DNA of 64,000 nt from Gemmatimonadota bacterium (GTDB taxonomy: Bacteria > Gemmatimonadota > Gemmatimonadetes > Gemmatimonadales > GWC2-71-9), in assembly GCA_016874005.1 (NCBI GenBank), contig VGVQ01000002.1, forward strand, positions 176,458-240,457, given 5' to 3'. The first letter of the stretch is position 1; the number at the start of each line of letters is the position of its first letter. Both the position numbers and the translations under genes were made by a program. This document shows positions 43,392 through 51,151 of this stretch, one piece after another. The notes under the pieces were generated by a model. That model had not been told where the DNA came from. It did not search any database and was given only the letters and a program-made list of their open reading frames with translations.

Positions 43392-45215
43392 ATGGAGAAA
43401 CTTCGCACCGTCATCTTCGCCGACCACGACGCCCTGGCCCGCGCCGTCGCGCGGCGAATGGCGGAGATCATCCGCGCCCGGGCGGCCGAGGGACACCCCG
43501 CCGTGCTGGGCCTCGCCACCGGGTCGACTCCGGTCGGGGTCTACCGCGAGTTGATCCGGCTCCACCGCGAGGAGGGTCTGAGCTTCGCCGGGGTCAGGAC
43601 CTTCAACCTCGACGAGTATTACCCGATCGCGCCCGAGGAGATCCACTCCTATCACCGGTTCATGCGGGAGCACCTCTTCGACCAGGTCGACATCCCGGCC
43701 TCCCAGTGTCACCTGCCCCGAGGAGACCTGCCCAGGAGCGAGGTCGCCGCGCACTGCGCCGAGTACGAGGCGGCGATCCGGGCGGCCGGGGGAATCGACT
43801 TCCAGCTGCTCGGCATCGGGAAGACCGGTCACATCGGGTTCAACGAACCCGACTCGAGCGCCGCGAGCCGGACCCGGCTGGTCACCCTCAACGGCATTAC
43901 CCGCCGCGACGCCGCCGCCGACTTTTTCGGCGAGGCGAACGTGCCTCGGGAGGCGATCACCATGGGGGTCGCCACCATTCTCGAGGCCCGCGAGATCGCC
44001 ATTCTCGCCACCGGGGAGCACAAGGCCGCCATCATCCGGCGGGCGGTGGAGGGCGAGATCGACACCGAGGTGGCGGCCACCTTCCTCCAGCGCCATCCCG
44101 CCACCACCTGCTATCTCGACGAGGCGGCGGCCGCGAACCTCACCCGGATCGCCACACCCTGGTTGGTCGACGAGGTGGCCTGGACCGACGATCTCGCGGT
44201 CAGGGCCGTGGTCCACCTCTCGGAATCCTCCGGGCGGGCGATCCTCAAGCTCACCCAGCGCGACTACGCCGACCACCGCCTCTCCAGCCTGGTCGCCGGG
44301 TACGGCTCGCCGGGAGCCGTCAACGGCATGGTGTTCAATCGACTCGGCGCCAAGATCCGGGGCCGCTCCAAGCTGCCGCGGGGCGAGCGAGTGATCTGCT
44401 TCTCGCCTCACCCCGATGACGACGTGATCTCGATGGGCGGGATGCTTCGCAAGCTGGTGCTCAATCAGAATCAGATCACGGTCGGCTACCTCACCAGCGG
44501 CAACATCGCCGTCTTCGACCACGACGTCAGGCGGTACCTCGATTTCCTCGGCCGGCTCGCCGCCGAACGGGCGCTCGCCACCGACGCGGTCGAGGCGCTG
44601 ACCGAGCGGGTCGAGGGCTTCTTCCGCCGGAAACGGCCGGGCGAAGTCGATCTCCCCGAGATCCGCGACCTCAAGCGGATGATCCGAGAAAGCGAGGCGG
44701 TCAGCGGTATCGAGACCTTGGGTCTGCCCCGAAGCGCGGCCCGGTTTCTCGATCTGCCGTTCTATCAGACCGGCAAGGTTCGCAAGGATCCGGTCGGGCC
44801 GGCCGACGTGGCGACCGTGCGGCGGTTGCTCGACGAAATCCGCCCCAGCCTGGTGTTCGTGGCCGGCGACCTCTCCGACCCCCACGGCACCCATCGGATG
44901 TGCAAGGAAGCGATCGATCGGGCGCTCGAGGGCTTCGCCCCCCGGCCGGAAGTGTGGCTCTACCGGGGCGCCTGGCAGGAGTGGTCGGTCACCGAGGCGA
45001 CCTGGCTGGTTCCCTTGTCGCAGGAGGAGCTGGCGCTCAAGATCCAGGCGATCTTCAAGCACCAGTCCCAGAAGGACTCGGCGCCGTTCCCGGGGCTCGA
45101 CGAGCGGGAGTTCTGGGTGCGGGTCGAGGCGAGGAACAAAGAGACGGCGGCGATGCTCGATCGGTTGGGGCTGGCCGAGTACTTCGCGATGGAGGCGTAT
45201 CTGGTGGCGGGATGA
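43392..45215 (+). CDS. nagB: Glucosamine-6-phosphate deaminase fused to PIG-L/LmbE-type deacetylase domain
   Basis: 607 residues from ATG 43392 (an in-frame TTG at 43380 is less likely). The NagB half (1-260) contains LATGSTPVG, FNLDEYYPI with the catalytic Asp74/Glu75 region, and LLGIGKTGHIGFNEPDS (139-155). After a linker (AGYGSPGAVNGMVFNRLGAK) the PIG-L half starts at about 330 with CFSPHPDDDVISMGG (zinc ligands in HPDDD, 341-345) and later DLSDPHGTHRM. NagB turns glucosamine-6-P into fructose-6-P plus ammonia. The fused deacetylase could supply de-N-acetylated amino sugar. Similar fusions occur in Bacteroidota. Monocistronic. Confidence 0.9.
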   Translation: MEKLRTVIFADHDALARAVARRMAEIIRARAAEGHPAVLGLATGSTPVGVYRELIRLHREEGLSFAGVRTFNLDEYYPIAPEEIHSYHRFMREHLFDQVDIPASQCHLPRGDLPRSEVAAHCAEYEAAIRAAGGIDFQLLGIGKTGHIGFNEPDSSAASRTRLVTLNGITRRDAAADFFGEANVPREAITMGVATILEAREIAILATGEHKAAIIRRAVEGEIDTEVAATFLQRHPATTCYLDEAAAANLTRIATPWLVDEVAWTDDLAVRAVVHLSESSGRAILKLTQRDYADHRLSSLVAGYGSPGAVNGMVFNRLGAKIRGRSKLPRGERVICFSPHPDDDVISMGGMLRKLVLNQNQITVGYLTSGNIAVFDHDVRRYLDFLGRLAAERALATDAVEALTERVEGFFRRKRPGEVDLPEIRDLKRMIRESEAVSGIETLGLPRSAARFLDLPFYQTGKVRKDPVGPADVATVRRLLDEIRPSLVFVAGDLSDPHGTHRMCKEAIDRALEGFAPRPEVWLYRGAWQEWSVTEATWLVPLSQEELALKIQAIFKHQSQKDSAPFPGLDEREFWVRVEARNKETAAMLDRLGLAEYFAMEAYLVAG

Positions 45216-45273
45216 AGGGGCGTGCTGCCGCCGACAGATCGACCGTCAAGGAGAGGACATTCACCCGCGGAGT

Positions 45274-45309
45274 CCCGGGTGGCCGACCGGATTGGCCCGG
45301 CCACCCGGG
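45274..45309. terminator. Strong inverted repeat between convergent genes
   Basis: CCCGGGTGGCC at 45274-45284 pairs perfectly (11 bp) with GGCCACCCGGG at 45299-45309 across a 14-nt loop. It sits between the stop of the NagB fusion and the end of the NTF2-like reading frame, consistent with a bidirectional terminator, though no T-run follows. Confidence 0.5.
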
Positions 45310-45315
45310 TTGGGA

Positions 45316-46128
45316 CTACTTGGCCGGCGCGGCCGCGGGCGCTGGCCCGCCATTGTTCACCGCCCAATGAATCTTCCAGCTGCCGTCGGACTGCCGCTGG
45401 GCAAGGAGCATGTAGACCCCGATCCTGCGGACCGGGCCGTTCGGCCCCTTGGCATTGACCTCGTACCAGCCGCCATCGAGCGCCCAGCCGCCGGGCAGTT
45501 CGGTGGTCGAGACGTCGTGAATGGTCAGCTGGGGTGACCCCTGGGCCATCTGCTCGGCAAGGTACCCTTCGATCGCGGCGCGACCCTGTTTGGCGGGCGC
45601 GTCCGCGAAGGCCGAGTAGGCGCTATCGGTGTAGAGGTTGGCGACGGCCGAGGCGTGGCCGAGGTTGTAGTGCTCGGTGTAGGAGGCGGTCAGGTCCTTC
45701 AGGGTGCCGGCGTCTGGAGGTGGCGCCGTCATCGTCGTGTCCCGCGGGGTCCCCGCCGGTGGCGGAGCGTCGTAGTTGCTGACCACGGCGCCGATCTTCC
45801 AGACTCCATTGTCGCGTCGAAACGCGGTCAGGTAGTTGCCCGACAGGTTGACCGCCGCGCCCCCCGGTGGAGTCATCGCGAGGGTGTACGATCCGTGAGC
45901 GAGGGCCTGGTCGCCGAAGATCTTGGTCGCGGCGGACGTCAGGGTGAGCGTGGGCTTCGCGGCGAGGGTCTCCTCGAGTCCCTTGAGGATGGCGGCTTTG
46001 CCCTGATCGACCGATCCGTCGGCACCGAAGAACCCGGCCGAATCGCCGTGGAGGTCGGCGACCGCCGAGGCATGGTGAAGATTGAAGTGGGTGACATAGT
46101 CCGCATGGATCTTGTCGATCGCGGCCTG
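45316..46128 (-). pseudogene. Tandem NTF2-like (SnoaL/DUF4440) protein, 5' end missing
   Basis: The open frame encodes two similar NTF2-like domains. The first starts abruptly at QAAIDKIHADYVTHFNLHHA and includes FGADGSVDQGKAAILKGLEE; the second has LKDLTASYTEHYNLGHASAV and WYEVNAKGPNGPVRRIGVYM. The matching elements (HFNLHHASAVADL, HYNLGHASAVANL) show internal duplication. No signal peptide or start codon precedes the first domain: homology ends at about 46126, where a truncated amidase begins on the other strand. The gene lost its 5' end in a rearrangement. Function of the family ranges from steroid isomerases to secreted ketosteroid-like binders. Confidence 0.7.
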
Positions 46129-47052
46129 GGGCCGGGCGCCGCGACCGCCGCCGCGCTGGTGGGCTTCTCGCTCGGCAGCGAGACCGGCGGGAGCATCATC
46201 TCCCCGGCGATGCGCTGCGGCGTGGCCGGGCTCCGGCCCACCTTCGGGCGGGTGCCGCGGACCGGGGGGATGACGCTGTGCTGGTCGCTCGACAAGCTCG
46301 GGCCGATGACCCGCTCAGTAGAAGACGCGATGCTGGTGCTGAAGGCCATCACCGGGCCCGACGCCGGCGACCCGGGCAGTGTGCCGTCCGTGCTCGACTA
46401 CGACGCGGGGCAGCCGGTGAGCGGGCTCAGGGTGGGTTATGTCCCGGCCTGGATGCAGGCGAGCCCGGCCACCGATGTGGACCGGGCCGCTCTCGATGCG
46501 CTCGGCACGCTCGGGCTCGTCCGCAAAGAGGTGGCGATTCCCGATTGGCCGTATGGGGCGCTCAACGTGGTGCTGTTCGCGGAAGCCGCGGCGGCGTTCG
46601 AGGAGCTGACCCTGAGCGGGCAGGACGATCAGCTCAAGGCGCAGGTGCCCGACGCGTGGCCCAACCTGTTTCGGATGGTGCGGTTCCTGTCGGCGGTGGA
46701 TTTCGTCCAGGCGGATCGGTTCCGGCGGATGGTGGCCACCGAGATGGCGCGGGTGTTCTCCGAGGTGGACCTGCTGCTGGTACCGTCGCTCCGGGACGAG
46801 GCGCTGACGATCTTCAACTTCACCGGGCATCCGTCGATCACGCTCCGGGCGGGGTTCGTGGAGGTCGCTCAGGCGCGGAGCGACTGGGCGCCGGATCCGG
46901 CCAATCCGTTGCCCCGGTTTTCACCTCCGCGGCGGGTGCCGCATGGGGTGACGTTGATCGGGCGGCTGTTCGATGAGGGGACGATCGGGCTGGTGGGGGT
47001 GGCGTTGGAGCGGGCCCTGGGGGTGAGCGGAGAGCGGCCGAGCGGGTTTTAG
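46129..47052 (+). pseudogene. Amidase-signature protein, N-terminal part missing
   Basis: The readable homology begins at GPGAATAAALVGFSLGSETG, in the middle of the amidase signature, and continues to GGSIISPAMRCGVAGLRPT with the nucleophile Ser, then PLARFSP-type C-terminal regions to the stop at 47052. The catalytic Lys and cis-Ser, normally about 75 and 5-25 residues earlier, are absent. The open frame upstream is only antisense to the NTF2-like gene. Not expected to be active. The gene was cut at its 5' side at the same point as the opposite-strand NTF2-like gene. Confidence 0.75.
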
Positions 47053-47128
47053 TCGTTTCGACATGGAACGATCATCGCTATTTGGACGCCGCTACCGGCC
47101 AATTAGGCTTGATATAGGCGCTTTCACC

Positions 47129-47141
47129 GACCATATTGGTC
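47129..47141. promoter_or_regulatory. Short inverted repeat at the start of the AAA ATPase gene
   Basis: GACC-ATATT-GGTC lies 4 nt before ATG 47146, in a locally AT-rich leader. It occupies the place of the ribosome site, and no Shine-Dalgarno sequence is seen, so it may be an operator or a translation-control hairpin. Weak evidence. Confidence 0.25.
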
Positions 47142-47145
47142 ATTC

Positions 47146-48324
47146 ATGGCGCCTTTGATTCCCCCCTTTCCGGCCCAACGCCGGTTGCTGCCGCCGCCCC
47201 AGCGGAGCACGTTCCTCTTCGGTCCCCGGGGTACCGGTAAATCGACCTACGCGCGGCAAGTGTTTCCCGACGCCGTGTTCGTCGACCTCCGAGCGGGAGC
47301 CACCACTCGGACCCTGCTCGCCGAGCCGGAACGATTGCATGACCTGGTCGACGGCGCCGCCCCGGGCCGATGGGTGGTGATCGATGAGATTCAACGGGTT
47401 CCCTCCCTCCTCGACGTCGTCCACCAGCGCCTCGACCGGGAGCCCGGGCGCCATTTCCTGATGACCGGGTCGAGCGCGCGTTCGCTCCATCGCGCCGGCG
47501 TCAACCTCCTCGGGGGTCGAGCCGGCCGCCGGATCATGCCTCCGTTTCTGGCGGCCGAGCTGGGCGACGCGTTCGACCTGTCCACCGCGCTTCGCCTGGG
47601 CACCTTGCCGGTGGTCTACACCGCCAATGATCCCGCGAGCGCCCTGGCCGACTACGCCACCGTCGCCGTGCTCGACGAGGTCCGCGCCGAGGCCGCGGTC
47701 AGGCAGATCGCCGGATTTGCCCGGGCGTTGGAGCAGCTGGCGCTGTCGCAAGGAACGGTGTTCAGTCCCACCGCGATCGCCCAGTTGGCCGAGGTCAAGA
47801 AGAGCACGGTGGTCGATTGGATCGAGATCCTCGAAGCGATGTTCCTGATCGTCCGGCTGCCGGTGTTCTCGGCGCGGCCGTCGCGGCGGGCATTGGCGGC
47901 CCAACCCAAGTTGTATTTCGCCGATACCGGCCTGGCGATGGCCTTCCGACCTAACGATGCGGCCCGGGCCATGCCCGATGCGGTCGGGGCGGCTCGAGAG
48001 GGATTGGTCTACCAACACCTCGCGGCCTGGTGCAGCACCACCCGCGATGCCACGCTCTCCACCTGGCGAACCACCAGCGGGGTCGAGGTCGATTTCGTGG
48101 TGGACAGCCCGGAGGGACTGCTGGCGGTCGAAGTCAAAGCCGGATCGACGCTCCGGCCAGCCGATCGTCGAGGCCTGCTCGCCTTTCAGGCGGAGTTCCC
48201 TGATGCGACGCTGGTGGCGTTGACGGATGGCCCGCTCCGATCGCGCCGAGGCCCCATCCTGGAGGAGCCGTTGGGCGGGTTCCTGAAACGGGTGGTGCCG
48301 GGGCAACCGCTGGTCGGAGCGTGA
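47146..48324 (+). CDS. AAA-type ATPase with DUF4143 C-terminal domain
   Basis: 392 residues. Walker A GPRGTGKST (26-34) and Walker B VVIDEIQ (77-83) belong to the AAA_14 group. FLMTGSSARSLHRAGVNLLG is the sensor-1 region. The C-terminal DUF4143 part ends with GVEVDFVVDSPEGLLAVEVK, a PD-(D/E)xK-like nuclease fold core (EVDFVV...VEVK). This large family is widespread, often in variable genome regions, and has no settled function. No Shine-Dalgarno site is visible. It sits between two decayed gene clusters and is probably monocistronic. Confidence 0.87.
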   Translation: MAPLIPPFPAQRRLLPPPQRSTFLFGPRGTGKSTYARQVFPDAVFVDLRAGATTRTLLAEPERLHDLVDGAAPGRWVVIDEIQRVPSLLDVVHQRLDREPGRHFLMTGSSARSLHRAGVNLLGGRAGRRIMPPFLAAELGDAFDLSTALRLGTLPVVYTANDPASALADYATVAVLDEVRAEAAVRQIAGFARALEQLALSQGTVFSPTAIAQLAEVKKSTVVDWIEILEAMFLIVRLPVFSARPSRRALAAQPKLYFADTGLAMAFRPNDAARAMPDAVGAAREGLVYQHLAAWCSTTRDATLSTWRTTSGVEVDFVVDSPEGLLAVEVKAGSTLRPADRRGLLAFQAEFPDATLVALTDGPLRSRRGPILEEPLGGFLKRVVPGQPLVGA

Positions 48325-48442
48325 TCGCCGCGCAACTGGCGATCGGCGATACCCGCGGGCGGCCGCCGCCGCGCGATCGGTCCACCCCTCCACCACGCGT
48401 GATTTCGTCGACATCCTCTAGGCCCATACCACGATCCTTCCG

Positions 48443-48533
48443 TTAGGCGCCACGAGGGACTCGCTCATCGGCCAGGCTCAAGACGCAGCCAGAAACTTCG
48501 GTCTCGGCGGTGGTCACTTTGCGGTCGGCAAGA
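48443..48533 (-). pseudogene. Fragment of a paralogue of the redoxin/cytochrome/copper-monooxygenase gene
   Basis: Minus-strand translation gives LADRKVTTAETEVSGCVLSL followed by ADERVPRGA and a stop. This matches residues about 192-219 of the intact gene at 48703-50493 (LAGRKVTTAETEASGCVLSL, ADQRVP). Nucleotide similarity is also strong. Only this 90-nt piece remains, so it is a remnant of a second copy. Confidence 0.7.
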
Positions 48534-48642
48534 GGACCTTATCGGGTTGGAGTTCCGGGGCCGCCGGGTCGTGGACCTTCCACCAGAGGAGCTTCGGGCA
48601 CTGGCAGCCGGCGACGAAGTGGGATTTGGTCAGCCGAGTCAT
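48534..48642 (-). pseudogene. N-terminal remnant of a DUF2779-type protein
   Basis: From ATG 48642 the frame reads MTRLTKSHFVAGCQCPKLLW and then KVHDPAAPELQPDKV before joining the neighbouring fragment. The LTKSxxxxGxQCPKxLW start is typical of DUF2779 / Cas4-like nuclease-fold proteins of about 500-600 residues. About 35 codons remain; the frame runs on out of phase to a stop at 48514. An upstream in-frame ATG at 48669 is possible. Confidence 0.6.
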
Positions 48643-48702
48643 GAGCACCGGGTTAGGCAAGGCGGCCATGTCGTGTGTAGCCAGGGAACAAAGGGCCTTC
48701 CG

Positions 48703-50493
48703 TTATCGGGGACCTGCAAGCGGGGTTGGTCGTGCCTTCTCGGGAATCCAGTCGAAGAATCCGATCTGCATCTCCTCGAAGCTCTGATCGCCCCACTTCA
48801 CGGGGATGGTCGGGTCGGGGTTCGCGGGATTGCCTTTGCTATTGTCGTACCAGGCTCGCCCGCGAAGCTTGTCGCCCGGATGAATCACCAGCGGCTCCGC
48901 GAACTCGTACCACAGCTGCCATTTGAAATCGTAGCGGGGAACATCGAGAATGACCGCTTCGCTCCCATCGGCGCGGATCAACTCGTACCGGTAGGCTTTC
49001 CCGCGGAGGTGCATGTGGGGCATCATCGAGATGATCTGCCCCCCTCGCTTGAACACTCGCTCGGCCACCACCTCGTGATTGGGAGCGTGAGGCGGAATCT
49101 CGAAGTCGGTGTTCAGGACTTGGCTGGTTTCGACGATCCGTTCGGGGGGCGCGTCCGCGAAGACGAACCCGACCTTGCTCCGGTCGGTGGTGGCCTTGCC
49201 ATTGGGGGTGTAGTGGAGCTGGAACTTGAGCCAGGCCCCTTTGGGTAGCCGCTTGGCCGATCCCGGCGGGAAGACCGCCGGCGGGAGGCCCGGGGCGTAG
49301 CCGGCCATGAACGGTCCGGGCGTGGTGTCGGTCGGGGCCTCCAAGAAGGCGATGATGTGGTGAGTCACCTCCCAGGCGGTGGGCCGTGCTTCCGCCTTGG
49401 TGATCCACTTGTCTTCATCGAAGGCTGTCTTGACATAGACGTAGCGGTAATCGACCACTCCTTGCGCGGGGACGTCTTCCGCGGCGGGGATTTCCACGAT
49501 CGCGTCGGGCTGCTCGTCGAGCTGCCAGCCGTCGGCGTAGGTTCGCGCGGCGGTCGCGGTTTGAGGATCGCCTTCGGGGGCCCCCGCCTCGATCCAGGCG
49601 AGCAAATCGCGCCGATCGCGGTCGGAGAGGGTTCGATCGTTGGCCCACTTACCGTGCGCGGGATTGGCGAACCAGGGCGGCATTCGACCCTGTTCGATCA
49701 CCAACTTGATCATGGCTCGGAAGCCATAGGCCTGCTTGTAGCTGTCGAGCGCGAAGGGGGCGACCCCGCCCTGGCGGTGGCAGCCGGCGCAGTTTTCCTG
49801 AATGATCCGGCTGGCTCGAGTGTGGTAGGTGAGCGCTCGCTCGGGGACTCGCTGATCGGCCAGACTCAGGACGCATCCCGACGCTTCGGTCTCGGCGGTG
49901 GTCACCTTACGACCGGCAAGCACTTGCTCGAGGGCATCGACCAGGTAGCGCCGGCCAACGACGGGCTTATCGAAGCCAAGACCGAACTGATCGTCGACCG
50001 CTCCACGGTAGCGGAGGGTCCGGGAGGCGTCGATGACGAACACCTCGGAGGACACTCGGGCATGCACCAAACGACCGATCCGAGCTTTGGGATCGGCGAC
50101 ATAGGGTCCGGTAAACCCGAACGTGGCGATGTCCTCGCGGATCTTCTCCTCGGTGTCCTGGGAGCTCACGTCGAGGAAGGTGAACCGAACCCCCTTGGCG
50201 TCGTATTCCCGTTCCAGCTCAGCCAACCGGTGCCCGTACTTCCGGGAGACCGGGCATTCGGTGGTTCGGAGGACGAGGACGATGGCGCGTTTGCCCTCGA
50301 GCAGACCGGAGAGGGTCCCGCTTTCGCCCTGGACGGCGGCGAAGTCGAAATCGGCGACCAGCTCCCCGGCCCGGAATCCAAAAGCCCCGGGGGCGTCCGC
50401 CGCGATCATCTCGGGGCCTCGGGCAAAGGCAACGACGGCGATCAGCACCCCGATGAGCAGGAACGGTGCACCAACCATGGTACGTCGCGACAT
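48703..50493 (-). CDS. Redoxin / cytochrome c / copper type II monooxygenase-like fusion, membrane-anchored
   Basis: 596 residues from ATG 50493 with GGAGGC upstream. Residues 10-24 are a membrane anchor or signal. Residues about 38-190 are an AhpC/TSA-like redoxin with a single Cys (TTECPVSRKY, Cys80). A cytochrome-type motif CAGCH is at 235-239. The C-terminal region (about 330-590) resembles ascorbate-dependent copper type II monooxygenases, with HHIIAFL, LKFQLHYTPNG and MMPHMHLRGKA supplying His/Met ligands. The redox cascade could feed electrons to the copper centre in the periplasm. The substrate is unknown. A fragment of a second copy lies directly downstream. Confidence 0.85.
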   Translation of the reverse strand: MSRRTMVGAPFLLIGVLIAVVAFARGPEMIAADAPGAFGFRAGELVADFDFAAVQGESGTLSGLLEGKRAIVLVLRTTECPVSRKYGHRLAELEREYDAKGVRFTFLDVSSQDTEEKIREDIATFGFTGPYVADPKARIGRLVHARVSSEVFVIDASRTLRYRGAVDDQFGLGFDKPVVGRRYLVDALEQVLAGRKVTTAETEASGCVLSLADQRVPERALTYHTRASRIIQENCAGCHRQGGVAPFALDSYKQAYGFRAMIKLVIEQGRMPPWFANPAHGKWANDRTLSDRDRRDLLAWIEAGAPEGDPQTATAARTYADGWQLDEQPDAIVEIPAAEDVPAQGVVDYRYVYVKTAFDEDKWITKAEARPTAWEVTHHIIAFLEAPTDTTPGPFMAGYAPGLPPAVFPPGSAKRLPKGAWLKFQLHYTPNGKATTDRSKVGFVFADAPPERIVETSQVLNTDFEIPPHAPNHEVVAERVFKRGGQIISMMPHMHLRGKAYRYELIRADGSEAVILDVPRYDFKWQLWYEFAEPLVIHPGDKLRGRAWYDNSKGNPANPDPTIPVKWGDQSFEEMQIGFFDWIPEKARPTPLAGPR

Positions 50494-50780
50494 GACAGCC
50501 TCCGGCGAGGGTAAGACCCACGGGCGGCTGGGGGCCTCCCACCAAAGGTCGTCCCCGACCGGGGGCGGGGCAAGGCCACCCTTGGGTAGTGTAAGGTAAG
50601 GGGGACAAAGAGAAAGGGGCCGGATCGGGGCTCGGGGACTCGCCGCGCCCCTCTTCCGGGATGTCTGGACCTCCTGAGCCCCGCCCGCTATCGCGCGCAC
50701 TTGGTCATCCTCCCCGCCGGACTCGGCTGGACATTCATGAACCCGGGCCGCATGTTTGCCCTCTCTCGCGCGAACACCAC

Positions 50781-51023
50781 AACCCCTCGATGTTCGCGGT
50801 GGATACCCTCAAGCTGGGCATCGATACCGACACTCGGCGGGCCACCTTCCGGACCTACCTCTACTGCAATTGCGAGCTGAAGCGGCTGGTGCGGTGGAGC
50901 AAGGAGAAGGTCGGCCGCGCCCCGCCAGTCACCCGGGTTCACTCGATGACCCTGCCGACCGCGGCCGATCAGGCCTTCATCGACGGGCTGGTCAAGGCGC
51001 AGGGATTCGTGCCGGTTCCCTAG
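50781..51023 (+). repeat. Duplicated 3' end of the GloVer-repeat gene (gene fragment)
   Basis: About 243 nt from 50781 repeat 57250-57492, with roughly 11 base differences and an identical last ~110 nt. It encodes MFAVDTLKLGIDTDTRRATF and on to AFIDGLVKAQGFVPVP plus stop, the C-terminal 78 residues of the protein at 55435-57492. No start, signal or upstream part exists here, so it is a fragment. The preceding 290 nt (50494-50780) hold no gene that I can support, only the divergent promoter region of the redoxin fusion. Confidence 0.85.
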
Positions 51024-51151
51024 GACATGCCCCGGCGCGCTACCTTCCACCGAGCAACCCGTCCTGTCAACGCCAAGGCGCCGCCGGCCGTAGCTCAATC
51101 GACCCATCGCACAACGCGCCCGGGTCTCCAACGCCTCAACCGAAGCCACCC

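Noticed and set aside
45655..46128. Possible N-terminal part of the amidase at 46129-47052
   Set aside because: The translation is antisense to the NTF2-like gene and lacks the amidase Lys and cis-Ser regions.
51080..51105. CCGTAGCTCAAT, resembling the start of a tRNA D-arm
   Set aside because: No further tRNA structure follows; it is in the leader of the BNR-repeat gene.
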